Assembly: GCF_020075705.1 (NCBI RefSeq)
Contig: NZ_JAIQUM010000004.1
Span: 82,449 to 146,448 of the forward strand
DNA from: Metabacillus rhizolycopersici
Lineage (GTDB): Bacteria > Bacillota > Bacilli > Bacillales > Bacillaceae
Length of the DNA stretch: 64,000 bases
Direction: 5' to 3'
Shown: positions 24,632-34,794 of the stretch, piece by piece
Layout: each line of letters starts with the position of its first letter
Numbering within the stretch: the first letter of the stretch is position 1
Program-made: the position numbers and the translations under genes
The notes under the pieces: model-generated
Told to the model about the DNA's origin: nothing
What the model saw: only the letters and a program-made list of their open reading frames with translations
The model's database searches: none

Positions 24632-25512
24632 TGGAAATTCGATCAATGAATGAGCTGATTGAAGTTTGCGCGCGCGAACAAAAAAGCATCGGTGAAATCA
24701 TGCTGATGATGGAAGTCGCGAAGTCGGGGAAAGATAAAGAAACAATCATGAGCATGATGGAAGCACGATTAATTAAAATGAAGGAAGCTGTTGAGAGCGG
24801 GACAACAGATGCCTCAGCTGCACCAAGTGGCATCTCTGGTGGCGATGCTGTTAAAATGCACGATTATGTGAATCAAGGCAAAGCTCTATCAGGAAATTAT
24901 ATTAGCGATGCGATGACCTACTCACTGGCTACATCTGAAAGTAATGCACGAATGGGGGTCATTGTGGCTACTCCAACAGCTGGAGCGGCCGGTATTTTAC
25001 CTGGCGTATTGTTTTCTCTACACAAAAATGATAACGCTTCTTATATAGATTTAGTAATGGGATTATTTACAGCCAGTGCACTTGGGTATGTGATTGCAAA
25101 CCGTTCCTTTATTTCAGGAGCAGCAGGAGGATGCCAAGCAGAGGTTGGTTCTGCAACGGCCATGGCAGCAGGGACGATTGTTGAATTAAAAGGGGGCACA
25201 CCAGAACAAGCAGTGAATGCAACAGCGATTGCTATGAAGTCACTCTTAGGCTTAGTTTGTGATCCGGTTGCAGGGCTTGTTGAAGTGCCTTGCATTAAGC
25301 GAAATGTGATTGGAACATCTATTGCATTTTCAGCGGCCGATTTATCCCTTGCTGGTATTGAAAGTCGCATTCCGTGTGATGAAGTAATTGAAGCAATGTA
25401 TAAGGTTGGCAAAGAGATGCCGCGGACACTTCGGGAAACAGCGCTTGGAGGTCTAGCGATGACAGAAACAGGTAAAAGGGTAAAAGAACAGCTATTTTGT
25501 AAGCAATCTTAA
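24631..25512 (+). CDS. sdaAA: L-serine dehydratase alpha subunit, iron-sulfur dependent
   Basis: A 293-residue catalytic subunit with the [4Fe-4S] cluster that binds and dehydrates serine. Conserved parts include [54 protein letters not shown] with one cluster Cys, and [16 protein letters not shown] with two more. Length matches the family (about 300). It starts one base inside the sdaAB stop. Pyruvate and ammonia formed here would connect glycine carbon to central metabolism. Confidence 0.95.
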   Translation: MEIRSMNELIEVCAREQKSIGEIMLMMEVAKSGKDKETIMSMMEARLIKMKEAVESGTTDASAAPSGISGGDAVKMHDYVNQGKALSGNYISDAMTYSLATSESNARMGVIVATPTAGAAGILPGVLFSLHKNDNASYIDLVMGLFTASALGYVIANRSFISGAAGGCQAEVGSATAMAAGTIVELKGGTPEQAVNATAIAMKSLLGLVCDPVAGLVEVPCIKRNVIGTSIAFSAADLSLAGIESRIPCDEVIEAMYKVGKEMPRTLRETALGGLAMTETGKRVKEQLFCKQS

Positions 25513-25526
25513 TCGGGGGTGTATCA

Positions 25527-26645
25527 ATGAGTACAGAAGTAGCATTAAAGCGAACACCACTTTTTGAAACATATGAGAAGTTCGGTGCAAAAGTGATTGA
25601 TTTTGGAGGATGGGCACTACCAGTACATTTTTCAAGTATTTTAGAAGAACATGAGGCTGTCCGAAATGAAGCAGGGCTTTTTGATGTCTCTCATATGGGA
25701 GAAGTGATTGTTGAAGGGAAAGACGCAGAAAGCTATATCAACTATCTTGTAACAAATGATGTGTCAAAGCTTCAGATCAATCAAGCACAATATACAGCAA
25801 TGTGTTACCCAGATGGAGGCACAATCGATGACTTACTAGTTTACAAGTTAGAGAGTGAAAAGTATTTACTCGTGATTAATGCGGCAAATAATGAGAAAGA
25901 TTACGAGTGGATGCAGCAGCATGTAAAAGGAGACGTGACGCTTGAAAACATCTCAAATGATATTGCGTTGCTCGCTCTTCAAGGTCCAAATGCAGAAGTT
26001 ATTTTACAAAAATTAACCGAAACAGACTTAAGCGAAATCGGCTTCTTCAAATTTGCTCAACGTGTCAATCTTGGTGGAATTACAGATATTCTTGTATCCC
26101 GTACAGGTTACACAGGAGAGGATGGCTTTGAACTTTATTTTGCAGCGGATAAGGCCGTAGCACTTTGGGAGAAGCTTCTCGAAGTAGGAAAGGAAAACGG
26201 CTTAAAACCATGCGGACTTGGTGCACGTGATACTCTTCGCTTTGAAGCGAGTCTAGCGCTATATGGCCAAGAGCTTTCAAAAGAGATTAGCCCACTTGAA
26301 GCAGGAATCGGTTTTGCAGTAAAAACGAACAAAGAAAGTGATTTTATCGGCAAAGAGGCACTTGTAAAAGAGAAAACAGTCGGATTAAACCGAAAATTAG
26401 TTGGGATTGAAGTGACTGGAAGAGGGATTCCTCGTCATGGTTACAAAGTGTTTACATCGTGGGAAGAGGAAATTGGCTTTATTACATCTGGGACACATTC
26501 TCCCTCTTTAAAGAAAAGCCTAGGGCTTGCTCTAGTATCCGCAGAACATGCTAAAGAGGGGACGCAACTAAAGGTGGAAGTGCGCAATAAGAAAATTGAC
26601 GCAGTTGTTGTAAAAACACCGTTCTATAAAAAGGTTAATTCATAG
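25527..26645 (+). CDS. gcvT: Glycine cleavage T protein (aminomethyltransferase)
   Basis: A 372-residue THF-dependent aminomethyltransferase that takes the aminomethyl group from the H protein, releasing ammonia and 5,10-methylene-THF. Marks are [27 protein letters not shown] at the N-terminus, [41 protein letters not shown], and [14 protein letters not shown] for folate binding. [18 protein letters not shown] and [18 protein letters not shown] close the protein. The N-terminal region and length are normal. It starts 14 bases after sdaAA within the same transcript. Confidence 0.95.
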   Translation: MSTEVALKRTPLFETYEKFGAKVIDFGGWALPVHFSSILEEHEAVRNEAGLFDVSHMGEVIVEGKDAESYINYLVTNDVSKLQINQAQYTAMCYPDGGTIDDLLVYKLESEKYLLVINAANNEKDYEWMQQHVKGDVTLENISNDIALLALQGPNAEVILQKLTETDLSEIGFFKFAQRVNLGGITDILVSRTGYTGEDGFELYFAADKAVALWEKLLEVGKENGLKPCGLGARDTLRFEASLALYGQELSKEISPLEAGIGFAVKTNKESDFIGKEALVKEKTVGLNRKLVGIEVTGRGIPRHGYKVFTSWEEEIGFITSGTHSPSLKKSLGLALVSAEHAKEGTQLKVEVRNKKIDAVVVKTPFYKKVNS

Positions 26646-26707
26646 AGTTATCGTCTGATTAAAAAAATATTAAAATACTAAAGCTTAAGTGGAAGGAAGG
26701 AATTATA

Positions 26708-27103
26708 ATGACAAACGCAACTGCAAACTTACTATATAGCAAGGAACATGAGTGGGTACTACAATTAGAAGGAAATAAAGTTCGAGTCGGAATTACTGAT
26801 TATGCACAAAAAGCATTAGGAGATATCGTATTTGTTGAAATTCCGGAAATCGATGATGAAGTAACAGCAGATGAAACGATGGGAACGATCGAATCTGTTA
26901 AAGCGGTTTCTGAATTGTTCTCTCCTGTATCTGGAACAGTTGTTAGTGTAAATGAGGTATTAGAAGATGCTCCTGAGACAATTAACGAACATCCATATGA
27001 TGCAGGTTGGTTAGTAGAAGTAGAAGTTTCCAATCTTGAAGAATTAGAATCTCTTTTAAAAGAAGAAGAGTACCAAGCATTCATTAATGAGGGAGAGGAA
27101 TAA
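26708..27103 (+). CDS. gcvH: Glycine cleavage H protein (lipoyl carrier)
   Basis: A 131-residue lipoyl-domain protein that shuttles the aminomethyl group between P, T and L proteins. The lipoylation site is the Lys in [15 protein letters not shown] (about residue 65), with the flanking [19 protein letters not shown] strand and [15 protein letters not shown] end typical of GcvH. It lies 62 bases after gcvT and one base before the gcvPA start codon. GGAAGGAA is the ribosome site. Confidence 0.95.
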   Translation: MTNATANLLYSKEHEWVLQLEGNKVRVGITDYAQKALGDIVFVEIPEIDDEVTADETMGTIESVKAVSELFSPVSGTVVSVNEVLEDAPETINEHPYDAGWLVEVEVSNLEELESLLKEEEYQAFINEGEE

Positions 27104-27104
27104 T

Positions 27105-28457
27105 ATGACAGCAACATATAGATACCTTCCAGATACGGAACAAGATCAAAAGGAAATGCTTGACGTTTTAAATGTTTCTTCAATAGATGAGTTGTTTGAA
27201 GACATTCCAGCTGAAATTCGTTTAGATGGAGAATTAGATATTCCTGATGCGGAGTCTGAACTACTTCTTATGAAAAGAATGATTCAGCTTTCATCACAAA
27301 ATAAAAATGCAAATAACTACCCGATTTTTCTAGGTGCGGGCACATATGATCATTACATTCCAAGTGTAGTAGATCATATGATTTCAAGGTCTGAATTTTA
27401 CACAGCTTATACACCATATCAACCAGAAATCAGCCAAGGTGAGTTACAAGCTATTTTTGAATTTCAAACGATGGTAAGTGAATTGACAGGAATGGATGTT
27501 GCCAATTCTTCAATGTACGATGGGTTTACATCACTTGCAGAAGCTGCGTCACTTGCAGTTGCTTCAACAAAACGTTCAAAAGTGCTTGTATCAAAAGCAG
27601 TTCATCCTGAATCACGCGCGATTATAAATCCGGTTTCAACAGGTCAAGGATACACTGTTGAAGAAGTAGATCTTGCTACTGATGCTACAGATTTAGTGAA
27701 ATTGCAGGAACAAATTGGTAAAGATGTTGCTGCGGTAATCGTTCAATACCCGAACTTCTTCGGATCAATTGAAGATTTAGCAGAAATTAAGAAAATTGCA
27801 GAAGCAAACGGAGCACTGTTAATTGTAAGTGCAAATCCACTTGCACTAGCGCTGTTACAAGCACCAGGTAAACTTGGAGCAGATATTGTGATCGGTGATA
27901 TGCAACCATTAGGAATACCAATGTCCTTTGGTGGTCCACATTGCGGATATTTTGCAGTTAGTAAAAAATTCATGCGTAAAATACCAGGACGTATTGTAGG
28001 ACAAACAACTGATGAACAAGGAAAACGTGGATTTGTATTAACACTACAAGCACGTGAACAACATATTCGTCGTGATAAAGCGACATCTAATATTTGTTCT
28101 AATCAGGCATTAAATGCACTTGCTTCTTCTATTTGCATGACAGCCCTTGGAAAGCAAGGAATCCGTCATATGGCACAGCTGAATTTTGAGAAGGCTGATT
28201 ACATGGCAAAACGTTTACAAGAAAAAGGATTTAATATTAAGAATCAATCACCATTCTTTAATGAATTTGTGGTGGAGCTTCCTCGTCCGGTTAAGGAAAT
28301 TAATGAAAAAGCTCTTGAAGCTGGAATCATCGGTGGATATGACTTAGGTATTGATTACGGCTTTGACAACCAAATGCTTATTGCCGTAACAGAACAACGA
28401 TCAAAAGAAGAGATTGACCAATTTGTAAAAGTATTGGAGGACGTTGTAAATGGTTGA
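27105..28457 (+). CDS. gcvPA: Glycine dehydrogenase (decarboxylating) subunit 1
   Basis: A 450-residue N-terminal half of the split P protein. ATG 27105 follows GGGAGAGG; an in-frame ATG at 27087 would overlap gcvH by 17 bases without a ribosome site. It shows [18 protein letters not shown], the ligand-binding [36 protein letters not shown], and [19 protein letters not shown], all conserved in subunit 1. The PLP lysine is in the partner subunit. It overlaps gcvPB by 8 bases, consistent with the tight subunit pairing. Confidence 0.95.
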   Translation: MTATYRYLPDTEQDQKEMLDVLNVSSIDELFEDIPAEIRLDGELDIPDAESELLLMKRMIQLSSQNKNANNYPIFLGAGTYDHYIPSVVDHMISRSEFYTAYTPYQPEISQGELQAIFEFQTMVSELTGMDVANSSMYDGFTSLAEAASLAVASTKRSKVLVSKAVHPESRAIINPVSTGQGYTVEEVDLATDATDLVKLQEQIGKDVAAVIVQYPNFFGSIEDLAEIKKIAEANGALLIVSANPLALALLQAPGKLGADIVIGDMQPLGIPMSFGGPHCGYFAVSKKFMRKIPGRIVGQTTDEQGKRGFVLTLQAREQHIRRDKATSNICSNQALNALASSICMTALGKQGIRHMAQLNFEKADYMAKRLQEKGFNIKNQSPFFNEFVVELPRPVKEINEKALEAGIIGGYDLGIDYGFDNQMLIAVTEQRSKEEIDQFVKVLEDVVNG

Positions 28458-29934
28458 GTATAATGATGTAATTTTTGAAATCAGTCGTCCAGGCCGTGTC
28501 GGTTCAAGCCTTCCGGAAAGTGATGTTAGCACAGTCAATTTAGAAGATAAACTTCCAAAGCATTTGATCCGTGATGAAGCAGCAGAGCTTCCAGAAGTAT
28601 CGGAACTTCAACTTGTGCGCCACTATACAGCGCTTTCTAATAAAAACCATGGGATTGATAATGGATTCTATCCACTTGGTTCTTGTACGATGAAATATAA
28701 TCCGAAAATTAACGAAGATGTGGCACGTTTAGATGGATTTAGTCGTATTCATCCATATCAACCAGAAGAAACAGTACAAGGAGCTCTAGAGCTTTTATAT
28801 AATTTACAAGAAGAGTTAGCGGTTATCACAGGTATGGATGCTGTAACGCTACAACCTTCTGCAGGGGCTCAAGGAGAATGGACCGGCTTAATGATGGTGA
28901 GAGCATATCTTGAGCAAAAGGGAGAAAAGAGAACAAAAGTACTTGTTCCTGACTCTGCGCATGGTACAAACCCTGCAAGTGCATCAGTTGCTGGATTTAA
29001 AACAGTTACGATTCCTTCTGATGAAAATGGTTTAGTAGACTTAGAGGAATTAAAGAAACATGTTGACAGTGATACAGCAGCATTAATGCTAACAAACCCT
29101 AATACACTAGGATTGTTTGAAAAAGAAATTTTGGAAATTGCTAATGTTATCCATGAAGCAGGCGGATTACTGTACTATGATGGTGCAAATTCAAATGCGA
29201 TTTTAGGGAAAACAACACCAGGAATCATGGGCTTTGACATCGTGCATTTAAATCTTCATAAGACGTTTACTGGTCCCCATGGCGGTGGCGGTCCAGGCGC
29301 TGGTCCAGTAGGTGTGAACAAGAAACTTATTCCATACCTACCAGTGCCTCGCGTTGAAAAAGACGGTGATAAATATGTACTGAACTCTGATCATCCGTTA
29401 TCAATTGGACGTGTAAAAGGCTATTATGGAAACTTTGGTATTCTTGTTCGTGCGTATACTTATATTCGTACAATGGGTCCAGTTGGTTTACGACAAGTAT
29501 CAGAGAGTGCAGTGCTTCATGCGAATTACCTTCGTAAATTACTTGAGCCATATTTTGATGCACCGTATTCACAAGTTTGTAAGCATGAATTTGTTTTATC
29601 TGGTTCAAGACAGAAAAAACTAGGTGTTAGAACACTTGATATGGCAAAACGCCTGCTTGATTTCGGGTACCATCCACCGACAATCTACTTCCCGCTTAAT
29701 GTTGAGGAATGTCTGATGATCGAACCGACTGAAACCGAGTCAAAAGAAACGATGGATGCTTTTGCAGATGTCATGATACAAATTGCGAAGGAAGTGGAAG
29801 AAAATCCTGGTATCGTATTAGATGCACCACATACAACGATAATTGGTCGATTAGATGAAGTACAAGCAGCTAGACAACCAATCTTACGTTATACAAAAGA
29901 AGAAGTAGCAGAAAAAGAAGTCGTAAAATCTTAA
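28450..29934 (+). CDS. gcvPB: Glycine dehydrogenase (decarboxylating) subunit 2, PLP-binding
   Basis: A 494-residue subunit carrying the PLP site, which decarboxylates glycine and passes the aminomethyl group to lipoyl-GcvH. The PLP lysine is in [20 protein letters not shown] (about residues 260-280). [21 protein letters not shown] and [20 protein letters not shown] are further family marks. TGG-AGG-AC before the ATG serves as ribosome site within gcvPA. This ends the run of closely packed genes that follows the second riboswitch. Confidence 0.95.
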   Translation: MVEYNDVIFEISRPGRVGSSLPESDVSTVNLEDKLPKHLIRDEAAELPEVSELQLVRHYTALSNKNHGIDNGFYPLGSCTMKYNPKINEDVARLDGFSRIHPYQPEETVQGALELLYNLQEELAVITGMDAVTLQPSAGAQGEWTGLMMVRAYLEQKGEKRTKVLVPDSAHGTNPASASVAGFKTVTIPSDENGLVDLEELKKHVDSDTAALMLTNPNTLGLFEKEILEIANVIHEAGGLLYYDGANSNAILGKTTPGIMGFDIVHLNLHKTFTGPHGGGGPGAGPVGVNKKLIPYLPVPRVEKDGDKYVLNSDHPLSIGRVKGYYGNFGILVRAYTYIRTMGPVGLRQVSESAVLHANYLRKLLEPYFDAPYSQVCKHEFVLSGSRQKKLGVRTLDMAKRLLDFGYHPPTIYFPLNVEECLMIEPTETESKETMDAFADVMIQIAKEVEENPGIVLDAPHTTIIGRLDEVQAARQPILRYTKEEVAEKEVVKS

Positions 29935-29951
29935 GATGAATTTTTAAAATG

Positions 29952-30015
29952 AACCACCAAGGATGAAGGTAAATGAGAAATAGAAATCTTCTCGCCGCTA
30001 CATTCTTGGTGGTTT
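29952..30015 (+). terminator. Possible hairpin after gcvPB
   Basis: AACCACCAAG (29952-29961) pairs with CTTGGTGGTT (30005-30014) across a 43-base loop. No clear T run follows, so it may weaken rather than stop transcription into lipA, 172 bases after gcvPB. Confidence 0.4.
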
Positions 30016-30106
30016 CAAATAAAATAAAAACGATTCAGAACTGAGTGTATTAAATGTAACTCTTTTCAGTTAATTTTATGTTCGGTTTTTATAGGAGTGA
30101 ATAGAT

Positions 30107-30985
30107 ATGACCACCGATTATGTTCGTAAACCAGAGTGGCTTAAAATAAAATTAAATACCAATGAAGAGTACACAGGCTTAAAAAAAATGATGCGTGAAA
30201 AAAAGCTTCATACAGTCTGTGAAGAAGCAAAGTGCCCTAATATTCATGAATGTTGGGCTGTACGAAAAACGGCAACCTTTATGATTTTGGGAAGTGTATG
30301 TACACGTGCATGCCGATTCTGTGCTGTTAAAACTGGGCTTCCGACAGAGCTCGATTGGGAAGAGCCAGAACGAGTTGCAGAATCAGTGGAGCTAATGGGC
30401 TTAAAGCATGTCGTGATTACAATGGTTGCTCGTGACGATTTAAAAGATGGCGGAGCTCAAATTTTTGCGGAAACGGTACGGGCAGTTAGACGCCGCAATC
30501 CATTTTGTAGCATTGAAGTTCTTCCTTCTGATATGAATGGGGAATATAACAACTTAAAAACATTAATGGATGCAAAACCTGATATCTTAAATCACAATAT
30601 TGAAACTGTGAGCCGTTTAACGCCAAGAATTCGTGCACGTGCAACCTATGAACGTTCACTTGAGTTTTTGAGACGCGCAAAACAAATGAATACTAGTATT
30701 CCAACGAAATCAAGCATTATGATTGGCCTAGGAGAAACAAAGGCAGAAATCATAGAAACGATGGATGACCTTCGTGCTAACGAAGTTGACATTATGACAA
30801 TTGGTCAATATTTACAGCCTACAAAACGTCATGTAAAAGTCAAAAAATATTGGAGTCCAGAGGAGTTTAATGAACTAAAGGGAATCGCATTATCCAAAGG
30901 GTTTAGTCACTGTGAAGCCGGTCCTCTTGTACGTTCTTCCTATCATGCTGATGAGCAGGTCAAAGCAGCTAAAGAAAATGTGTAA
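30107..30985 (+). CDS. lipA: Lipoyl synthase
   Basis: A 292-residue radical-SAM enzyme that inserts two sulfur atoms into the octanoyl chain on lipoyl domains, here most likely on the nearby GcvH. The auxiliary-cluster motif [12 protein letters not shown] (about 38-49), the radical-SAM motif CTRACRFC (about 64-71), and the C-terminal RSSYHA (Ser ligand of the auxiliary cluster) are all present, so it should be active. Position next to gcv genes suggests a second, island-specific copy. No octanoyl transferase gene (lipM/lipL) is in the window. TAGGAGTGAA is the ribosome site. Confidence 0.93.
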   Translation: MTTDYVRKPEWLKIKLNTNEEYTGLKKMMREKKLHTVCEEAKCPNIHECWAVRKTATFMILGSVCTRACRFCAVKTGLPTELDWEEPERVAESVELMGLKHVVITMVARDDLKDGGAQIFAETVRAVRRRNPFCSIEVLPSDMNGEYNNLKTLMDAKPDILNHNIETVSRLTPRIRARATYERSLEFLRRAKQMNTSIPTKSSIMIGLGETKAEIIETMDDLRANEVDIMTIGQYLQPTKRHVKVKKYWSPEEFNELKGIALSKGFSHCEAGPLVRSSYHADEQVKAAKENV

Positions 30986-31023
30986 TCATTAAAATTAACT
31001 TATAAAAGGGCGTGAGAGTTTAA

Positions 31024-31329
31024 ATGATCATTACGCTTACAGATGCAGCATTGAAGAAGCTAAAAGAAAAGATGTTAGTGGAACAACATTCTCCACGGAT
31101 TGACGCTGATATAGCTGGTGGATGTGGGATTTCTGTCAAGTTTAGTCTTGTTTTCGATGAATCAAGAAGAAACGATACAGTGATTGAGTACGATGAGATT
31201 CAGATTAGAATTGATAAATTTACTAAACGTTATTTAGATGAAGAAACGCAAATTGATTATTCAGATGAACAAGGCTTTCTAGTAGGAGAAAGCTTTGAAT
31301 CGAGTGCATGTTCAATTGAAATTATTTAG
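31024..31329 (+). CDS. HesB/IscA-like iron-sulfur cluster protein
   Basis: A 101-residue protein of the HesB/YqkB group. It shows the A-type-carrier start IITLTDAALKKLKEKM, a Gly-rich GGCGISVKF segment with the first Cys, and a C-terminal SSACSIEII Cys, but not the CGC tail of classical IscA. It lies 38 bases after lipA, presumably co-transcribed. LipA uses up its auxiliary cluster in each turnover, and SdaA also needs a cluster, so an iron-sulfur supply or repair role in this island is a reasonable inference. GGGCGTGAG lies upstream of the ATG. Confidence 0.75.
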   Translation: MIITLTDAALKKLKEKMLVEQHSPRIDADIAGGCGISVKFSLVFDESRRNDTVIEYDEIQIRIDKFTKRYLDEETQIDYSDEQGFLVGESFESSACSIEII

Positions 31330-31516
31330 TTCAAGGAAGTACTGTTGAAAGTACAGATACAAAGGGGATTGGATCGAAATAAAGGGGTAATAAAATATAG
31401 ACATGAAATAGATTCTAGAGAATGTTGATACTTGCGTTAATAGTTTACTATTAGACCAAAAAGAGTTAAGAAGATTTTTCAGGATCTTATTTCCTTATAT
31501 CCAAGTTCTCTCATAG

Positions 31517-31533
31517 TGATAATATGATTATCA
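31517..31533. promoter_or_regulatory. 17-base palindrome upstream of lpd
   Basis: TGATAATATGATTATCA has 7-base arms around a 3-base centre. The arms equal Fur-box halves (TGATAAT/ATTATCA), but the Fur box has one central base. TATACT at 31538-31543 may be a -10 box, placing the site in a promoter for lpd. The rest of the 248-base gap has no recognised feature. Confidence 0.45.
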
Positions 31534-31577
31534 TCACTATACTATCAAAATCAACTTTAGAAGGAGAGAATTAAGAC

Positions 31578-32978
31578 ATGTCAAAAGATTACGATGTTGT
31601 CATCATCGGTGGCGGAACAGGTGGATATGTTGCTGCAATTCGCGCATCTCAATTAGGGTTTAAAACTGCAGTAGTGGAAAAAGGAAAGCTTGGTGGAACA
31701 TGCTTGCATGCTGGATGTATCCCGAGTAAGGCATTATTAAGAAGTGCTGAAGTCTATTCAAATACAAAAAATGCGGAAGAATTTGGTGTTATTGCTCCTG
31801 AAGTTGGCCTTGATTTCTCAAAAGTACAGGCTCGTAAAGAAGCAATTACTGATCGTTTATTTAAAGGTGTACAACATTTAATGAATAAAGGGAAAATCGA
31901 TGTTTACGAGGGAAAAGGGACTATTTTAGAGTCAAAAAATGTTTTTGTGGAAATGAATAATGAAGAAGAGAATATCACATTAAACTCTCGAAATATCTTA
32001 ATTGCAACAGGATCTCGTCCAAGAACACTTCCTGGTTTAGAAGCAGATGGAAAGTATGTAATGACTTCAGATGAAGCACTTCAAATGGAGGAGCTACCAA
32101 AATCTATAATTATTGTTGGCGGTGGTGTCATTGGAATTGAATGGGCTTCGATGCTAATTGACTTCGGATTACAAGTAACAGTAATTGAATATGCGGATCG
32201 TATTTTACCGCCAGAGGATAAAGAGATTTCTAAGGAAGTACAGCGCCTATTGAAGAAAAAAGGTGTGAAACTTGTAACAAGTGCAAAAGTGCTTCCAGAA
32301 ACAATAGAAAAAGGTGAAGGCGTTTCGATTAAGGCCGAGCATAAAGGAAAAGAAGTGTCATTTACTGCAGATAAACTATTAGTTTCCGTCGGACGTGCAC
32401 CAAATGTAGAAGGTGTGGGTCTTGAAAATACTTCAATTGAATTGGAACGTGCATTTATTAAAACAAATGAGTTTTATCAAACAAATGAACACAACATTTA
32501 CGCAATTGGTGATGTGATTGGCGGATTACAGCTTGCACATGTTGCTTCACACGAAGGAATCATCGGAATTGAACATATGGCAGAAAAAAATCCTGCACCA
32601 CTTGATCCAACTCTTGTTTCAAAATGTGTTTACAGCAGTCCGGAAGTAGCGAGTGTTGGTCTAACAGAGGATGAGGCAAAGGAAAAGGGATATCAAGTAA
32701 AAACAGGTAAATTTTCTTTCCGTGCGATTGGAAAGGCACTTGTTTTTGGTGAATCTGATGGTTTTGTTAAGCTTGTTGTTGATGAAGCATCAAATAAGTT
32801 GTTAGGTGCTCATATGGTTGGACCACATGTCACTGATATGATTACAGAAGCAGGATTAGCTCGTGTATTAAATGCGACAGCGATGGATATTGCACATACG
32901 ATCCACCCACACCCAACATTAGCTGAAGCGATTGGTGAAGCAGCACTAGCAGTAGATGGTAATGCGATCCACGCTTAA
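31578..32978 (+). CDS. lpd: Dihydrolipoyl dehydrogenase (L protein)
   Basis: A 466-residue FAD flavoenzyme that reoxidises dihydrolipoyl-GcvH with NAD. FAD-binding GGGTGGYVAAIRA, the redox disulfide GGTCLHAGCIPSKALL, NAD-binding IIVGGGVIGIEWASML, the second FAD motif NIYAIGDVIGG and the catalytic His-Glu in HPHPTLAEAIGEAA are all present. In Bacillus the usual Lpd genes sit in pdh or bkd operons; placement here completes a private glycine cleavage set. AGAAGGAGAG precedes the ATG. It may have its own promoter after the palindrome at 31517. Confidence 0.93.
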   Translation: MSKDYDVVIIGGGTGGYVAAIRASQLGFKTAVVEKGKLGGTCLHAGCIPSKALLRSAEVYSNTKNAEEFGVIAPEVGLDFSKVQARKEAITDRLFKGVQHLMNKGKIDVYEGKGTILESKNVFVEMNNEEENITLNSRNILIATGSRPRTLPGLEADGKYVMTSDEALQMEELPKSIIIVGGGVIGIEWASMLIDFGLQVTVIEYADRILPPEDKEISKEVQRLLKKKGVKLVTSAKVLPETIEKGEGVSIKAEHKGKEVSFTADKLLVSVGRAPNVEGVGLENTSIELERAFIKTNEFYQTNEHNIYAIGDVIGGLQLAHVASHEGIIGIEHMAEKNPAPLDPTLVSKCVYSSPEVASVGLTEDEAKEKGYQVKTGKFSFRAIGKALVFGESDGFVKLVVDEASNKLLGAHMVGPHVTDMITEAGLARVLNATAMDIAHTIHPHPTLAEAIGEAALAVDGNAIHA

Positions 32979-33063
32979 TAATAAAATATTTGAATTAGAC
33001 GGGATATTAACCTCTCTTTTATAAAAAGATACGGATAGAACTTTAAAAAATGGGGGAAGAACA

Positions 33064-33933
33064 ATGAGTACAAACTTAGAAGGTAACAGAGCAAAATTAT
33101 TAATTTCTTGTCCAGAAAAGCCTGGAATTATCTCCACTGTAACTAACTTTTTATTAGAACATAAAGCTAATATTGTACATTTTGACCAACATACGACAGA
33201 TCCGCAAGCAGGAATATTTTTTATGAGAATCGAGTTTGATTTAGAAGACTTTGATTCTTCGTTTGTACAACTTGAAAGTGACTTACATGTGTTGGCCAGG
33301 GATTATGATTTGGATTGGCAGTTGAGTAGTAACAAGAAAAAGAAACGAATGGCAATCTTTGTTTCCAAAATGGATCACGCTCTTATGGAGCTTATTTTAC
33401 GCTGGAAGTCCAAGGAAATTCCAGTGGAAATCCCTATGGTGATCAGTAATCATGCAGATTTAAAAGACGTAGTTGAGAGTTATGGAATCCCTTTTTATCA
33501 TATTCCAATGTCTAAAGAAACGAAAGAAGATGCCGAAAAGAAAGCATTAGAACTTTTGAAAGGGAAAGTAGACTTTATTGTCCTAGCAAGATATATGCAG
33601 ATTCTTTCCCCAAATTTTATTTCTAAGTATCCAAATCAAATCATTAACATCCATCACTCTTTCTTACCAGCATTTGTTGGAGCAAATCCTTATGTGAGAG
33701 CGTTTAACCGCGGAGTGAAGTTAATTGGGGCAACTGCACACTATGTAACCAATGATCTTGATGAAGGACCAATTATTGAACAAGATGTACAGCGGATTAA
33801 TCATCGTTATGCAGCAGAGGATTTAAAGATTGCCGGACGTTATGTGGAAAGAAGGGTTCTTGCCGAAGCCGTTTCCTGGCATGTTGAAGATAAAGTACTT
33901 GTTCATGGTAATAAAACGATCGTATTTACATAA
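33064..33933 (+). CDS. purU: Formyltetrahydrofolate deformylase
   Basis: A 289-residue hydrolase that splits 10-formyl-THF into formate and THF. An N-terminal ACT domain (ISCPEKPGIISTVTNFLLEH) is followed by the formyl-transferase fold with INIHHSFLPAF (catalytic Asn-His), GATAHYV and DEGPIIEQD (catalytic Asp). Length is typical. Placed at the end of the glycine island, it would drain excess C1-folate when glycine cleavage outruns serine synthesis and keep THF available for GcvT. A strong terminator follows. Confidence 0.93.
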   Translation: MSTNLEGNRAKLLISCPEKPGIISTVTNFLLEHKANIVHFDQHTTDPQAGIFFMRIEFDLEDFDSSFVQLESDLHVLARDYDLDWQLSSNKKKKRMAIFVSKMDHALMELILRWKSKEIPVEIPMVISNHADLKDVVESYGIPFYHIPMSKETKEDAEKKALELLKGKVDFIVLARYMQILSPNFISKYPNQIINIHHSFLPAFVGANPYVRAFNRGVKLIGATAHYVTNDLDEGPIIEQDVQRINHRYAAEDLKIAGRYVERRVLAEAVSWHVEDKVLVHGNKTIVFT

Positions 33934-33981
33934 GTTGATTTCATAAGACGTTTCTCACGTTCAATAAATAAAATGGAAATG

Positions 33982-34009
33982 AAAAAGGCACCAGATAAGG
34001 TGCCTTTTT
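33982..34009 (+). terminator. Terminator after purU
   Basis: AAAAAGGCACC (33982-33992) and GGTGCCTTTTT (33999-34009), loop of 6, perfect and T-ended; it also serves the convergent SASP gene. Confidence 0.9.
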
Positions 34010-34033
34010 GCCAATTATATGAAATTAAAGTTG

Positions 34034-34240
34034 TTATTTCGCTCCGCCACCCAATTGTGATTGAGCAAAAGATACTAAACGTTTTGTGATTTCTCCACCT
34101 ACAGAACCATTTGCACGAGATGTTGTTTCTCCACCAAGATTTACACCAAACTCTGATGCAATTTCATACTTCATTTGGTCGATCGCTTGAGCAGCACCAG
34201 GTACTACTAGTTGGTTTGAGTTATTACCGTTGCTTGCCAT
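34034..34240 (-). CDS. Alpha/beta-type small acid-soluble spore protein
   Basis: A 68-residue DNA-binding SASP (SspA/SspB/SspD type) that coats spore DNA. Conserved: [20 protein letters not shown], the GPR protease site in YEIASEFGV (cleaved after Glu), [22 protein letters not shown], and the Gln/Gly-rich tail. AGAAGGAGATGG precedes the ATG. Which ssp paralog it is cannot be decided. It is monocistronic and convergent with purU. Confidence 0.93.
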   Translation of the reverse strand: MASNGNNSNQLVVPGAAQAIDQMKYEIASEFGVNLGGETTSRANGSVGGEITKRLVSFAQSQLGGGAK

Positions 34241-34271
34241 GTTGATCCATCTCCTTCTATGAATGATTGTT

Positions 34272-34320
34272 TGGTGGGTTAGGCCGGATTTGCACCAAGC
34301 TTTACCTTCTAGGCTAACCC
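34272..34320 (-). other. tRNA-like mini-structure with encoded CCA, no anticodon arm
   Basis: Read on the minus strand, 49 bases begin GGGTTAG and end CTAACCC-A-CCA: a perfect 7-bp acceptor stem with discriminator base and CCA end. Inside are a D-arm-like segment (CCTAGAAGGTAAAGC) and a T-arm-like loop (GG-TGCAAAT-CC). The whole anticodon arm is missing. It lies 32 bases upstream of the SASP start codon. It could be a deleted tRNA gene or a chance hairpin. The rest of the 349-base gap up to 34590 is AT-rich; an open frame at 34263-34520 has no ribosome site. Confidence 0.4.
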
Positions 34321-34589
34321 GTTTTCTTGAAATGTGGATGTTGATTGATAATAATATTCCACGTATTACTGGAACTATTCTAGTTAATTTCAGTAAAATT
34401 TATCCATTTGAAAATAATCAGATAGTAGACCTGTTAACAGTAACTCTTGCCTATTCAAACCACCAAGCACCAACTGAGAATTCGAAACGAAATCAATATA
34501 TTAGCAAATTAAAAAAGTGAATAACACCCATTATTTGTATGAACCATTAATAAAGCGTTAAAAATATTATTAATTGGAGGTGGACAATT

Positions 34590-34736
34590 ATGACAAATGA
34601 AAATTGGAAAGAGCCGACTGATCATAATGCAAAGGGAATAGTTGGTAAAGCATACCTTGATATTGACCGAGTATTGAATGTATCTGACTACAAAAAAGAA
34701 GCAAGATCAACATCAAAGAATCAAGAGAATGAATAA
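34590..34736 (+). CDS. Small 48-residue protein of unknown family
   Basis: ATG at 34590 has a strong ribosome site (GGAGGTGG, 6 bases before) and the frame runs 48 codons to a TAA, followed 26 bases on by an intrinsic terminator. The protein is charged and hydrophilic, with a central GIVGKAYLDIDRVLNV stretch and a Lys/Ser/Glu-rich tail. Gene-like signals on both sides make translation likely. The family is not recognised; in this position, beside a SASP gene, a spore role is only a guess. Confidence 0.6.
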   Translation: MTNENWKEPTDHNAKGIVGKAYLDIDRVLNVSDYKKEARSTSKNQENE

Positions 34737-34762
34737 TCGAAAATTTCAATATATTTTTGAGG

Positions 34763-34794
34763 AAAAGGAAACTGATAAATTAGTTTCCTTTTTT
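34763..34794 (+). terminator. Terminator after the 48-residue protein gene
   Basis: AAAAGGAAACT (34763-34773) pairs with AGTTTCCTTTT (34782-34792), then more T. Confidence 0.85.

Noticed and set aside
31517..31533. Calling the lpd palindrome a Fur box outright
   Set aside because: Arms match but the centre is three bases instead of one.
34263..34520. Plus-strand 85-codon frame over the tRNA-like element
   Set aside because: No ribosome site, and composition follows the AT-rich background.
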